Shown: positions 16,006-24,810, numbered from the stretch's first letter. The stretch: DNA of 64,000 nt from Antarcticimicrobium sediminis (GCF_004348975.1 NZ_SMFP01000009.1:143030-207029); one strand, 5' to 3'. Program-made: numbers and translations. The notes: generated by a model not told the origin, from the sequence alone.

Positions 16006-17118
16006 ATGTCCAGCGAAACCCCGGCGCGCGCCGTTCACCCCATGCAGGGCCCCCATAAATTCAAGATCGGCGTCTTCTCGTTCAACGCCGATGGCGGGCT
16101 GGCACTGACCAAGGTGCCGGAACGTTGGCCGGCCACCTGGGACGATATCGCCGCCGTCGCCCGCATGGCCGACGAGGGCGGGCTGGATTTTCTACTGCCC
16201 ATTGCCCGCTGGAAGGGCTTTGGCGGTGAGATGAACAGCCGTGAATTGTCATACGAGACCTTTACCTTTGCCGCGGCCCTGGCCGGGATCACCAAGCAGA
16301 TTGCGCTGTTCTCCACGGTGCATGTGCCGATGGTGCATCCTGTCTTCGCGGCCAAGGCGCTGGCAACGCTGGATCACGCCTCGAACGGGCGGGCGGGGCT
16401 GAACATTGTCTGCGGCTGGAATCCCGAAGAGTTCGACCTGTTCGGTCTGAAGATGATCGAGAACCGCTATGATCAGGGGATGGAGTGGTTCGATATCATC
16501 AACCGGATCTATACCGAGGATGCGCCGTTCGACTATGACGGCGAATATTACCAGTTGAGCAAGGTGTCGGGTAAACCGCGCCCGGTGCAGCAACCGCGCC
16601 CGGTGACGCTGAACGCCGCCTTTTCGCCGCCGGGGCGGGACTTCGCGGCGAAGGCGGTGGATTACCTTTTCACCACCTTCACCGAGATCGAGAAGGGGCG
16701 CGAGCCGCTGGAAGACATGAAAAAGCGCTCGGCCGAGCAGGGGCGCGACGTCGGGGTCTTCACCACCTGCCATGTGGTCTGCCGCCCGACCCAGGCCGAG
16801 GCCGAGGATTATTACGACTATTATTCGCGCCAGATGGCGGACGAGGAGAGCCTCGACATCTATACCGCCGGCAAGCAGAAAAATTCCAGTTCGCACGACC
16901 CGGAGGCCTATCAGCTTTATCGTCAGCGCTTTGCGGCCGGTGCGGGCACCTATCCGCTGGTTGGGACACCCGAACATATCGCCGAAGAGATGGGGCGCAT
17001 GGCCGAGGTGGGCTTTGCCGGAACCACGGTTTCCTTCGTGAATTTCCGCGATGAACTGCCCTACTTCATCGACAAGGTGATGCCGCTGCTGCGCGAGGCG
17101 GGGCTGCGCGAAAGCTGA
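16006..17118 (+). CDS. LLM flavin-dependent oxidoreductase, RutA-like
   Basis: This 370-residue luciferase-like monooxygenase starts MSSETPARAV, with an AGGAAAGGA ribosome site 6 bases ahead; a longer frame to 15961 was rejected. Residues IARWKGFGGEMNSRELSYETFT, ASNGRAGLNIVCGWNPEEF and NRYDQGMEWFDII follow the pattern of RutA and of dimethylsulfone and alkanesulfonate monooxygenases (first motif core WKGFGG). These need FMNH2 from a partner reductase, here possibly the one at 13086. RutA-type enzymes open the uracil ring, but no other rut gene lies nearby, so pyrimidine degradation is not supported. It stands alone on its strand between the dehydrogenase and the RpiR regulator. Confidence 0.9.
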   Translation: MSSETPARAVHPMQGPHKFKIGVFSFNADGGLALTKVPERWPATWDDIAAVARMADEGGLDFLLPIARWKGFGGEMNSRELSYETFTFAAALAGITKQIALFSTVHVPMVHPVFAAKALATLDHASNGRAGLNIVCGWNPEEFDLFGLKMIENRYDQGMEWFDIINRIYTEDAPFDYDGEYYQLSKVSGKPRPVQQPRPVTLNAAFSPPGRDFAAKAVDYLFTTFTEIEKGREPLEDMKKRSAEQGRDVGVFTTCHVVCRPTQAEAEDYYDYYSRQMADEESLDIYTAGKQKNSSSHDPEAYQLYRQRFAAGAGTYPLVGTPEHIAEEMGRMAEVGFAGTTVSFVNFRDELPYFIDKVMPLLREAGLRES

Positions 17119-17273
17119 TACGTTGCCAGCGTAATTGTTGCCAGTGCGGTTTTCCCCGCTGCGCTGGTCTGCGCCCGTCGCTTGTCGGCGGGCGCATGTC
17201 TTTTGTAGGCGGTATATCGGGCCAGTCTTTGCCCAGTCCTTGCCCAGCCTTCAGGGCTTTCCCGGTGGGGCGC

Positions 17274-18158
17274 TCAAAGCGCGCCGGGCAGGATTTCAAG
17301 TTCGTCAAGGTCCTCGCGCAGGGTTTCGACCGTGTTGAGATGCTGGCGTCCAGCCTCACCAAGCGCGGTGCCGCATTCGATCGCAAGCAGCCGCAACAGC
17401 GCCAGAGCCCCGACATAGGAATCGCGTGACCACGAGGTGTCGACCACGCAATCGAACACCCATGTGGCATAGGCCGGTGCCTCGCGAAGGCTGCTGTCAG
17501 CCAAAAGCACAAGCCGCGCCTTGCGCGCTGCGATCGCTTGCACCAGTCGCGAAAACCGCGCCGGACGCCGTCGCAGGCCAATGACAATGACGACATCACC
17601 CTCGCCAAGGCCCGCGATGCCCTCGGCCACGGTTTGCCCGTCCAGCACCAAGGGCGCCACGTTCGGGCGCATCTGTACGATCTGGGCGGTGAAGTAGTCG
17701 GCCAGAAAGCGGCTGTTGCGAAACCCCAGCGTGCGGATCTGGCGCGCCCCGGCGATGGCCTCGGCCACCTCGTGCAACATGGCCATGTCAAGCCGTGACA
17801 GGGTGGCTTCGATGATCTCGGTCTCGGCGCGCACCAACCCGCCATAGGGGCCGTCGTCCTGCGCCAGATCCGCCTTTTCGTTCATGAACAGCGGTGATCC
17901 GATCTCGCGCAGTTTGCGCGCATCCTGTCGGGCGGCCTCGAAATTGCGATATCCCAGACGCTGGATGATCCGGCTGACCGTCGCGTTGGACACCCCGGCA
18001 TGCCCGGCGAGTTCGGAGGCGGTCCAGACCGCCATTTCAGAGGGCGCGTTGAGAATCGCATCCGCAACCTTCCGTTCCCCTCCGGGAAGCGCGGAATATG
18101 CCTCATGAATACGCTTCAGGAGCGATTCCGGGCGAATTTCTGCCTCATTAGTGGGCAT
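17274..18158 (-). CDS. MurR/RpiR family transcriptional regulator
   Basis: The 294-residue protein has an HTH_6 domain at about residues 10-85 (YSALPGGERKVADAILN, AGVSNATVSRIIQRLGYRNF) and a SIS domain at about 125-265 (ARQIRTLGFRNSRFLADYF, EGDVVIVIGLRRRPARF). SIS domains generally bind phosphosugars, but this subfamily also controls amino-acid and TRAP operons. ATG 18158 is preferred over an upstream TTG because GAGGA is well placed. It is divergent from the TRAP-diaminopropionate operon, and two tandem inverted repeats lie between them (18174-18220), so it is the likely local regulator. The 155 bases between it and the preceding monooxygenase hold nothing recognised. Confidence 0.93.
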   Translation of the reverse strand: MPTNEAEIRPESLLKRIHEAYSALPGGERKVADAILNAPSEMAVWTASELAGHAGVSNATVSRIIQRLGYRNFEAARQDARKLREIGSPLFMNEKADLAQDDGPYGGLVRAETEIIEATLSRLDMAMLHEVAEAIAGARQIRTLGFRNSRFLADYFTAQIVQMRPNVAPLVLDGQTVAEGIAGLGEGDVVIVIGLRRRPARFSRLVQAIAARKARLVLLADSSLREAPAYATWVFDCVVDTSWSRDSYVGALALLRLLAIECGTALGEAGRQHLNTVETLREDLDELEILPGAL

Positions 18159-18173
18159 TTGCAATCCTCGTCA

Positions 18174-18220
18174 AAGAAAACGTATTTTCTTACTTTGATA
18201 ACACAAGAAAATAAGTTTTC
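18174..18220. promoter_or_regulatory. Tandem inverted repeats, putative RpiR operators
   Basis: Site A: AAGAAAA-CGTA-TTTTCTT (18174-18191), perfect 7-base arms. Site B: GAAAA-TAAG-TTTTC (18207-18220), perfect 5-base arms with the same arm sequence. Centres are 31 bases apart, about three helical turns, so two dimers could bind the same face. They lie between the divergent rpiR-type gene and the TRAP operon. Confidence 0.6.
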
Positions 18221-18278
18221 ACTTACGTCAAGCAATATCGCCCCCCAAGCGTCACCAGCGGCAGGATCGCGCAAGCAC

Positions 18279-18812
18279 ATGACAGACATAGCCGAAAAAA
18301 CAGGACAGTGGAGCCGCCAAGTCAATTGGTTTGTCGAACGGTTTTGCGTTCTGCTGCTGGTTTTGCTGGTGCTTGATGTCTGGCTGGGCATTCTGGCGCG
18401 GCGGCTGTTGCCCTTCCCGCTGAGCTTCACGGAAGAACTTGCGCGCTATCTGATGATCTGGACGGCATTGCTGGCGGTCTCAAGCGGTATCGCGCATCGC
18501 GAACATATCGGGGTCGAATTCCTGTTCTCACGTCTGCCGGCCCAGATGCGGCGCGGGCTGGCGCTGGCGTTCGATCTGCTCGCGCTTGGGTTCTTTCTGG
18601 TGCTGTTCCTCTATGGCATCGGCTTCACGATCCGCGGCTTTGCCCGGGTGACGATGATCTACGGCATGCCCAAGGGCGTGCCCTTTGCCGGTGTGCCGCT
18701 GGCGGCGGCGCTCGCCTGCATTCAGATCGTCCTTGTCGGGATACGCGACTTTTTCAACCCGGAGCCGCCCGAAACCACCGGCGCCAGCATCGTTCCGGTA
18801 GGAGAAGAATAA
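18279..18812 (+). CDS. TRAP transporter small permease (DctQ type)
   Basis: The 177-residue inner-membrane protein starts at MTDIAEKTGQW. It has four predicted TM helices, including FCVLLLVLLVLDVWLGIL, and the DctQ pattern FTEELARYLMIWTALLA and ASSGIAHREHIGVEF-like AVSSGIAHREHIGVEF. It anchors the large permease of the tripartite ATP-independent transporter, which uses a sodium or proton gradient. Its stop overlaps the DctM start by one base (TAATG). The operon continues with the binding protein and catabolic genes. A longer frame back to 18000 overlaps the regulator and was discarded. Confidence 0.92.
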   Translation: MTDIAEKTGQWSRQVNWFVERFCVLLLVLLVLDVWLGILARRLLPFPLSFTEELARYLMIWTALLAVSSGIAHREHIGVEFLFSRLPAQMRRGLALAFDLLALGFFLVLFLYGIGFTIRGFARVTMIYGMPKGVPFAGVPLAAALACIQIVLVGIRDFFNPEPPETTGASIVPVGEE

Positions 18813-20095
18813 TGGGCCCGCTTTTTGTCGCTCTCGCCTTTTTCGGTCTGCTCGCCTTCGGGATGCCGGTGGGCTTTGCCATCGGTATCGCCGGTCTGAT
18901 CGGCATTGCCGAGATGGGGACGCGGTTTCTGGCGATGGCGCCGGACCGGCTGTTTGCCGGGCTTGACCTGTTTCCCTTTCTCGCCATGCCCTTCTTCATT
19001 CTCGCCGGCGAGATCATGAACCGCTCTGGCATCACGCAGGGGCTGGTGAAGCTGGCCGATGCGTTGGTCGGCTGGCTGCGCGGCGGCATGGCGCATTCCA
19101 ACATGGTGGCCTCGGTGATGTTCGCGGGGATCACCGGATCGGCCACGGCGGATGCGGCGGCGTTCGGCAACACGCTGGTGCCGGCGATGGAAAAGGCCGG
19201 CTATACCCGCGCCTATGCCTGCGCCGTCACTGCCGCCGGGTCGATCATCGGGCCGACCATCCCGCCCTCGACGCTGGCGATCATCTACGGCTCGATCATG
19301 GGGGTTTCGATCTCTGGGCTGTTCGCGGCGGGCATCCTGCCGGGGTTGTTGATCTGCGTGATCTGCATGGCGGTGATCGCCTTTACCGCGCGCAGAAAGA
19401 ACCTGCCCAAAAGCGCCTCCCGCCCGAGCCTGAAACGAATCGCTCAGGCGCTGCGCGAAGGCATCTTTGCCGCCATCCTGCCGGTGTTCATCCTTGGCTC
19501 GATCCTTGGCGGTTTCGCCACCCCGACCGAGGCCGCCGCCATCGCCGTCGCCTATGCGCTGTTCGTCGGTGGCGTGATCTATCGCGCGCTGAGCTGGCGC
19601 GATCTGTATGACATCGCGGTGCGCACGACCCGCATCACCGGGGTGATCTTTCTGATCATCGCTGCGGCCACCATCCTTGGCTGGTGGATGACCTTCAACC
19701 AGATCCCGCAGATGGTGGCCAAGGGGCTGTTGTCGATCTCGGACAATCCCAACGTGATCATCGGGCTGATCCTGCTGCTGCTGCTGTTGATCGGTCTGGT
19801 GATGGACATCAACGCGACGCTGATCATTCTTGCCCCGGTGCTGGGGCCGCTGACGGTGCAGATCGGCATGGACCCGGTGCATGCCGGGATCATGATCATC
19901 CTCGCGCTCAACATCTCTTTGATGACCCCACCCGTGGGCGCCTGTCTTTTCGTGCTGTCCTCGGTGACACGCGAAAAGATCGAGGCGATCACCCGTGAAC
20001 TCTGGCCCTTTATCCTGGCCGAGGTCGGCGTGCTGCTTGTCGTCGCCTTCTGGTCGGATCTTACCCTCTTCGTCCCGAGGTTGCTCGGGTTCTGA
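18812..20095 (+). CDS. TRAP transporter large permease (DctM type)
   Basis: The 427-residue protein has about twelve TM helices in the DctM layout: FGMPVGFAIGIAGLIGI, FPFLAMPFFILAGEIMNRSGI, SVMFAGITGSATADAAAFG, SIIGPTIPPSTLAIIYGS, GFATPTEAAAIAVAYAL and LNISLMTPPVGACLFV. It forms the elevator-type transport channel with the DctQ subunit. Translation is coupled by the TAATG overlap. Substrate cannot be read from the permease; the downstream genes point to an amino-acid or ureido derivative rather than a C4-dicarboxylate. Confidence 0.95.
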   Translation: MGPLFVALAFFGLLAFGMPVGFAIGIAGLIGIAEMGTRFLAMAPDRLFAGLDLFPFLAMPFFILAGEIMNRSGITQGLVKLADALVGWLRGGMAHSNMVASVMFAGITGSATADAAAFGNTLVPAMEKAGYTRAYACAVTAAGSIIGPTIPPSTLAIIYGSIMGVSISGLFAAGILPGLLICVICMAVIAFTARRKNLPKSASRPSLKRIAQALREGIFAAILPVFILGSILGGFATPTEAAAIAVAYALFVGGVIYRALSWRDLYDIAVRTTRITGVIFLIIAAATILGWWMTFNQIPQMVAKGLLSISDNPNVIIGLILLLLLLIGLVMDINATLIILAPVLGPLTVQIGMDPVHAGIMIILALNISLMTPPVGACLFVLSSVTREKIEAITRELWPFILAEVGVLLVVAFWSDLTLFVPRLLGF

Positions 20096-20138
20096 AGCAA
20101 CACCAGCAAACGACATTCCCAACAGGAAAGGATCTTTC

Positions 20139-21176
20139 ATGAAACTCTGGAAACTCTCGGCGTCCGCGCTGGCCGGTCTCTGTCTGGCCGGACAGGCCTT
20201 TGCCGCCGACATCACCATCCGCCTGTCGCATCTGAACCCCGAGGAAGCCTTTGGCAGCCACTCCGGGGCCATGACGACGGTGTTCAAATCGCTGGTCGAA
20301 TCGAATTCCAACGGCCGGATCGAAGTGCTGCTGTTCCCCAACGGCCAGCTTGGCAAAGACGCCGAGGTGATCGATCAGGTTCGCGCCGGCTTGGTGGAAA
20401 GCACGATTTCCTCCTCCGGTGGCATGGCGCCGTATTTCCCTGCCGTGGGCATTTTCGACATTCCCTTCGCCTTTCCGAACATCGGCGTCGCCTCGCAGGT
20501 GATCGACAAGGACAGCAGCTTTGGCACCGCCTTTACCGCTGATCTTGAGGACAAGACCGGGCTGAAGGTTCTGGGTCTGCTCGATTCCGGTGGGTTCTTT
20601 GCCTTTACCAACTCCAAACACCCGATCGAGACGGTCGAGGACATGAAGGGGCTGGGCATCCGCACCATGACCCTGCCCACCCATGAGGCGATGATCACCT
20701 CGCTTGGCGGCAAGCCGCTGCCGCTGGCCTGGGCCGAGGTCTATACCGCCCTGCAAACCGGCGTTGCCGACGGTCAGATGAACCCGGTGCCGACCATTGC
20801 CTTCACCAACCTCGATGAAGTGCAGAAATACCTCTCGATCACCAACCACATCATCACCCCCTATATCTGGACGATGAACGCAGACTTCTTTGCCAGCCTC
20901 AGCCCCGAAGACCAGTATCTGGTTTCCTGGGCGGCGGATGTGGCCACCGACGCCGGTCGTTCGATGAGCCGGGTGCTGGAAGCCTCTGACAAAGGTCTGC
21001 CGGCCTTGATGGAAACCATGGAGGTCAATGTCGTCTCCTCCGAGGAGATCGCGAAATTCGCCGCAGCGGCCCAGCCTGCCGTTCGCGAGTTGATCGAACA
21101 GAGCTATGGCGAGGAAGGCATGACGCTGCTCAACGCGATGATGGAGTCGATCGCGGCGGAAAACGCCAAGTTTTGA
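20139..21176 (+). CDS. TRAP transporter substrate-binding protein (DctP family)
   Basis: This 345-residue periplasmic protein has a Sec signal (MKLWKLSASALAGLC, cleavage after AFA near residue 22) and the DctP marks IRLSHLNPEEAFGSH, FPNGQLGKDAEVIDQVRAG (core NGQLGKDAEVID), and LPLAWAEVYTALQTGVADG with the usual DGQMNP. The conserved family Arg that binds a substrate carboxylate is present in GLGIRTM. The ribosome site AGGAAAGGA is strong. A GC hairpin 25 bases after the stop probably protects this mRNA end or attenuates the catabolic genes. It should capture the substrate degraded by the following enzymes. Confidence 0.94.
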   Translation: MKLWKLSASALAGLCLAGQAFAADITIRLSHLNPEEAFGSHSGAMTTVFKSLVESNSNGRIEVLLFPNGQLGKDAEVIDQVRAGLVESTISSSGGMAPYFPAVGIFDIPFAFPNIGVASQVIDKDSSFGTAFTADLEDKTGLKVLGLLDSGGFFAFTNSKHPIETVEDMKGLGIRTMTLPTHEAMITSLGGKPLPLAWAEVYTALQTGVADGQMNPVPTIAFTNLDEVQKYLSITNHIITPYIWTMNADFFASLSPEDQYLVSWAADVATDAGRSMSRVLEASDKGLPALMETMEVNVVSSEEIAKFAAAAQPAVRELIEQSYGEEGMTLLNAMMESIAAENAKF

Positions 21177-21200
21177 TCGACGGTTGATCCGTCCTATACT

Positions 21201-21225
21201 CCGGGCGGCCCGTTGGGTCGCCCGG
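21201..21225 (+). other. GC-rich intercistronic hairpin after dctP-type gene
   Basis: CCGGGCG (21201-21207) pairs with CGCCCGG (21219-21225), and CCC with GGG inside it around a GTT loop, 11 pairs with a G-T pair. There is no T-run, so mRNA 3'-end stabilisation or partial attenuation is likelier than full termination. It falls between the binding-protein gene and the catabolic genes. Confidence 0.5.
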
Positions 21226-21300
21226 TTGCAGCTTCCCCACCTATCTATCTGCGTACAGCCCGCCTGCAGGCCGGTTTCCGAAAGACCAGAGAGAGTGCCC

Positions 21301-22551
21301 ATGTCAAACCCCATCAAATACCACAACGCGCTCGGACAGGGCGCGACCACGGAACTCGTGCTGAACGGGTTTTTCGCCCCCGACGCGCCCTATGGGCCGG
21401 AGCAGGACGCCGTGCTGAACGACACCGCTTTCGCGCTGGCGCAAAAGACGATCACCGCTTGGCCGGGTTATGCGCCGACGCCGCTGCAAGACCTGCCTGC
21501 GCTGGCGCAAGAGGCCGGGGTCGCGGCGCTGTGCTACAAGGACGAAGGCACACGGTTCGGTCTTGGCAGTTTCAAGGCTTTGGGCGGTGCCTATGCCGTG
21601 CTGCGCCTGCTCAGCCGCGAAATCGCCAAGCGCAAGGGGATTGCAGAACCTGACGTCGCGGAGATCCTTTCCGGCACCCACGCCGATGTCCTGTCGCAGA
21701 TCACCGTCTGCTGCGCCACCGACGGCAATCATGGCCGCTCGGTCGCATGGGGCGCGCGCACCTTTGGCTGCAATTGCGTGATCTTCATTCATGCCACCGT
21801 TTCCGAGGGCCGCAAGGCCGCGATCGAAGCCTATGGCGCCGAGGTGCGCCGCTGCGCCGGAAACTATGATGAAAGCGTCCGCGAGGCCGATGAAACCGCC
21901 AAGGCCGAGGGCTGGTTCGTGGTCTCTGACACCTCTTATCCGGGCTATACCGAAATTCCCAAGGACGTGATGCAAGGCTATGAGCTCATGGCCGCCGAAG
22001 CCGCGGATGAGCTGTTCGAACCGCCGACCCATGTGTTCATGCAGACCGGCGTCGGCGGGGCCGCAGCCGCCGTCGCGGCACATCTGCGTCGTCGCTACGG
22101 GGCAGAAACCGCTCCGCGTATCATCTTGGCCGACCCCGAGGAGTCTGCCTGCTGGCTTGAGAGCCTGCGCGCCGGGCGGCCGGTGGCCATCGAGGGTGAT
22201 CTCGACACGCTGATGGCGGGGCTCGCCTGTGGTGAAATCTCGCTGCTGGCGTGGGACGTTCTGAAACCACTGGCCTGCGCCGTGGTTTCTGTCGCCGATG
22301 ATGATGCGGTGGCGATGATGCGCCGGTTGGCCGATCCGCTGCCGGGCGATCCGGTCCTCGTGGCGGGGGAATCCGCCGTCGCCGGGCTTGCCGCCTTCCT
22401 CGCGCTGATGGGCAATCCCGAGGCCGCCAAGACGGTCGGGCTGGGCCCGCACTCGCGGGTGTTGGTCTTTGGCACCGAGGGCGACAGCGACCCGGAGGTC
22501 TATGAACACCTTGTCGGCAAAAGCGGCGATGCGGTGAGGGCGCAGGCATGA
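21301..22551 (+). CDS. Diaminopropionate ammonia-lyase (YgeX/DpaL family)
   Basis: This 416-residue fold-type II PLP enzyme converts 2,3-diaminopropionate to pyruvate and two ammonia. The PLP lysine is K92 in RFGLGSFKALGG, and the family aspartate is D141 in CCATDGNHGRSVAWG; in the E. coli enzyme the corresponding Lys and Asp abstract the alpha proton of L- and D-isomers respectively. SDTSYPGYTEIPKDVMQGY and MQTGVGGAAAAVA (phosphate-binding) follow. The ATG at 21301 has an AGAGAG-type site; family similarity begins there. It overlaps the next gene by 4 bases. Threonine synthase or cysteine synthase are poorer matches because YKDEGTRFG and the D141 motif are lyase-specific. Confidence 0.93.
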   Translation: MSNPIKYHNALGQGATTELVLNGFFAPDAPYGPEQDAVLNDTAFALAQKTITAWPGYAPTPLQDLPALAQEAGVAALCYKDEGTRFGLGSFKALGGAYAVLRLLSREIAKRKGIAEPDVAEILSGTHADVLSQITVCCATDGNHGRSVAWGARTFGCNCVIFIHATVSEGRKAAIEAYGAEVRRCAGNYDESVREADETAKAEGWFVVSDTSYPGYTEIPKDVMQGYELMAAEAADELFEPPTHVFMQTGVGGAAAAVAAHLRRRYGAETAPRIILADPEESACWLESLRAGRPVAIEGDLDTLMAGLACGEISLLAWDVLKPLACAVVSVADDDAVAMMRRLADPLPGDPVLVAGESAVAGLAAFLALMGNPEAAKTVGLGPHSRVLVFGTEGDSDPEVYEHLVGKSGDAVRAQA

Positions 22552-23798
22552 GCGTCGCCATCAACATCGACCGCCTGATGGGGCGGATTTTCGAGCTTGG
22601 GAAGATCGGTGCGCTGCCCGGTGGCGGGTGCAAACGTCTTGCGCTCACGCCCGAAGATGCGGCAGGGCGCGCGCTTGTCACCGGCTGGTTTCGCGATCTT
22701 GGGCTTGAGGTCCATAGCGACGTGATCGGCAATACCTGGGCCATTCGCCCCGATGGCGCGGGGCGCACCGATGGCGCGCCTGTGGTCATGGGGTCGCATA
22801 TCGACACGGTCGGCACCGGCGGGCTGTATGACGGGGTGCTCGGGGTGCTCGGCGGGTTGGAAGTGATCGAAAGCCTGAACGACGCCGGGATCAAAACCGA
22901 CCGCCCCGTCGCGGTCGCCTTTTTCACCAATGAGGAGGGCGCGCGCTTTGCCCCCGACATGATGGGTTCTGGCGTGGCGCAGGGCGGGCTTGATCTGGAT
23001 GAGATGCTGGCGAAAATCGGCATCGACGGGGTGACGGTCGGGGCGGCGCTGGATGCGATCGGCGCGCGCGGATCTGAACCCGTTGGCGCGCTGGCGCCGG
23101 TCGCCTATCTGGAACTGCACATCGAACAGGGCCCGGTGCTCGAGGCGGAAGACCTTGCCATCGGCGTGGTGACCGGGGTGCAGGGCATTTCCTGGAGCGA
23201 ATTCACCATCTCCGGCGCGTCGGCCCATGCCGGGACCACGCCGATGGCGATGCGCCGCGACGCCGGTGTCGTTGCTGCCGGTGTCGCGTTGGAGGCTCGC
23301 GCCATCGCCCGTGACTTTGGTCCGCCGCAGGTCGCCACCGTGGGTCGGATGGAGTTCGCCCCCGACCTTGTCAACGTGGTGCCGGAACGCGCGACGCTGA
23401 CCGTCGATCTGCGCCACACCGACGAGGCGCTGTTGCAACAGGCCGAGGCCCGGCTTTTTGCCCATGCCGAGGATCTGGCAGCGCTGGAAAACTGCAGCCT
23501 TAGCCGGCGCACATTGGCCCGGTTCGAACCGGTGGCGTTTGACCCCGATCTGGTCGCGCAAGTCGCGCAGGGGGCCGCGCGGCTGGGTCTCAGCTATCGC
23601 CAGATGCCTTCTGGTGCCGGTCATGACGCGCAGATGTTCGCGCCCAACTGTCCCTCGGCCATGATCTTCGTGCCGTCGCGGGACGGGATCAGCCACAACA
23701 TCACCGAATTCACCGCGCCCGAGCAGATCGCGCCCGGTGTTGCCCTGCTCGCGGAGGTGGCGCTGACACGCGCCGGCCACGCGCAAAATCAAGGATAA
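22548..23798 (+). CDS. M20 family N-carbamoyl-L-amino acid hydrolase/allantoate amidohydrolase type
   Basis: The 416-residue binuclear zinc amidohydrolase carries the family ligands: H84 in GSHIDTV, D95 in LYDGVLG, E129/E130 in FTNEEGARF, H191 in ELHIEQGP, and a C-terminal His in SGAGHDAQMF (about 361). AHAGTTPM is the usual dimer-interface substrate-carboxylate motif. Members hydrolyse the ureido group of N-carbamoyl-L-amino acids, beta-ureidopropionate or allantoate, releasing CO2 and ammonia. Its start overlaps the ammonia-lyase stop (ATGA), and a D-type carbamoylase follows 5 bases later. The lyase context favours a carbamoyl-diaminopropionate-like substrate over allantoate, as an inference. 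Confidence 0.9.
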   Translation: MSVAINIDRLMGRIFELGKIGALPGGGCKRLALTPEDAAGRALVTGWFRDLGLEVHSDVIGNTWAIRPDGAGRTDGAPVVMGSHIDTVGTGGLYDGVLGVLGGLEVIESLNDAGIKTDRPVAVAFFTNEEGARFAPDMMGSGVAQGGLDLDEMLAKIGIDGVTVGAALDAIGARGSEPVGALAPVAYLELHIEQGPVLEAEDLAIGVVTGVQGISWSEFTISGASAHAGTTPMAMRRDAGVVAAGVALEARAIARDFGPPQVATVGRMEFAPDLVNVVPERATLTVDLRHTDEALLQQAEARLFAHAEDLAALENCSLSRRTLARFEPVAFDPDLVAQVAQGAARLGLSYRQMPSGAGHDAQMFAPNCPSAMIFVPSRDGISHNITEFTAPEQIAPGVALLAEVALTRAGHAQNQG

Positions 23799-23803
23799 CG
23801 AAC

Positions 23804-24796
23804 ATGAGCCGCAAACTGATTGCCGCAACCGCCCAGCTTGGCCCGATCGCACGGGACGAATCCCGCGCCTCGGTCGTGGCGCGTCTGATCGCGCTGCTGG
23901 AACAGGCCCACGCCCGCGGCGCGACGCTGGTGGTCTTTCCGGAACTGGCGCTGACCACCTTTTTCCCGCGTTGGTATATCGAGGACGAGGCAGAGCTCGA
24001 CCGTTTCTATGAAACCGAGATGCCCAATGCCGACACTCAACCGCTGTTCGAGACCGCCAAGCGGTTGGGGGTGGGGTTCTATCTGGGCTATGCCGAACTG
24101 ATCGAGGAGGGCGGCGAAAAGCACCGTTACAACGCCTCGATCATCGTCGATGACAGCGGCGAAATCGTCGGGAAGTATCGCAAGGTGCACCTGCCGGGGC
24201 ACTTCAACCCCGAGGACTGGCGCCCGTTCCAACATCTGGAAAAACGCTATTTCGAGCACGGCAACCTTGGCTTTCCGGTGTACGAGGCGATGGGCGGCAA
24301 GATGGGCATGTGCCTGTGCAATGATCGCCGCTGGCCGGAAACCTTCCGGGTGCTGGGGCTGCGGGGCGCGGAACTGGTGATGCTGGGCTATAATACACCG
24401 TCGCACTACCCGCAGGCCCCCGAACATGACCACCTGCAGGATTTCCACAACCACCTGTCGATGCAGGCGGGCGCCTATGCCAACGGCTGCTGGGTGATCG
24501 GCACGGCAAAAGCCGGGCGCGAGGAAGACTGCGACCTGATCGGCGGCAGCTGCATCATCGCGCCCACCGGGGAAATCATCGCCCTGACGCAAGGGGTCGG
24601 CGATGAGATTGCCACCGCAGAGATCGACCTCGACCGCTGCAAGGAGCTGCGCGAGAACGTATTCAACTTTGCCTTGCACCGCGAACCCGGCGATTACACC
24701 CCGATCTGCGACGGGGCCGAGGCCCGTGACAGCACCCGCGCCAAAGTCACCGCAGAGAGCCTGTTGACCGCGCACCCCAGCACAGCGAACGCCTAG
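23804..24796 (+). CDS. N-carbamoyl-D-amino acid hydrolase (nitrilase superfamily)
   Basis: The 330-residue C-N hydrolase closely follows agrobacterial D-carbamoylase: the catalytic triad falls at the same numbers, E47 (FPELALTTFFPRW), K127 (KYRKVHLPGH) and C172 (MCLCNDRRWPE). DEAELDRFYETEMP, RPFQHLEKRYFE and AGAYANGCW also match. It hydrolyses N-carbamoyl-D-amino acids to the D-amino acid, CO2 and ammonia in the cytoplasm. It has about 25 residues more at the C-terminus than the roughly 304-residue enzymes. Having both L- and D-type carbamoylases beside a lyase family that accepts both isomers implies use of both stereoisomers. Confidence 0.93.
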   Translation: MSRKLIAATAQLGPIARDESRASVVARLIALLEQAHARGATLVVFPELALTTFFPRWYIEDEAELDRFYETEMPNADTQPLFETAKRLGVGFYLGYAELIEEGGEKHRYNASIIVDDSGEIVGKYRKVHLPGHFNPEDWRPFQHLEKRYFEHGNLGFPVYEAMGGKMGMCLCNDRRWPETFRVLGLRGAELVMLGYNTPSHYPQAPEHDHLQDFHNHLSMQAGAYANGCWVIGTAKAGREEDCDLIGGSCIIAPTGEIIALTQGVGDEIATAEIDLDRCKELRENVFNFALHREPGDYTPICDGAEARDSTRAKVTAESLLTAHPSTANA

Positions 24797-24810
24797 GGAC
24801 GGCAAGGATC

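Noticed and set aside
16006..17118. Pyrimidine (Rut) degradation based on the RutA-like enzyme
   Set aside because: None of rutB-rutG or a RutR-like regulator is present in the neighbourhood.
18722..20356. A 544-codon minus-strand open frame with a polar, repetitive composition
   Set aside because: It is the antisense of the DctM gene; its His/Asp/Gln-rich content is what reversed membrane-protein codons give.
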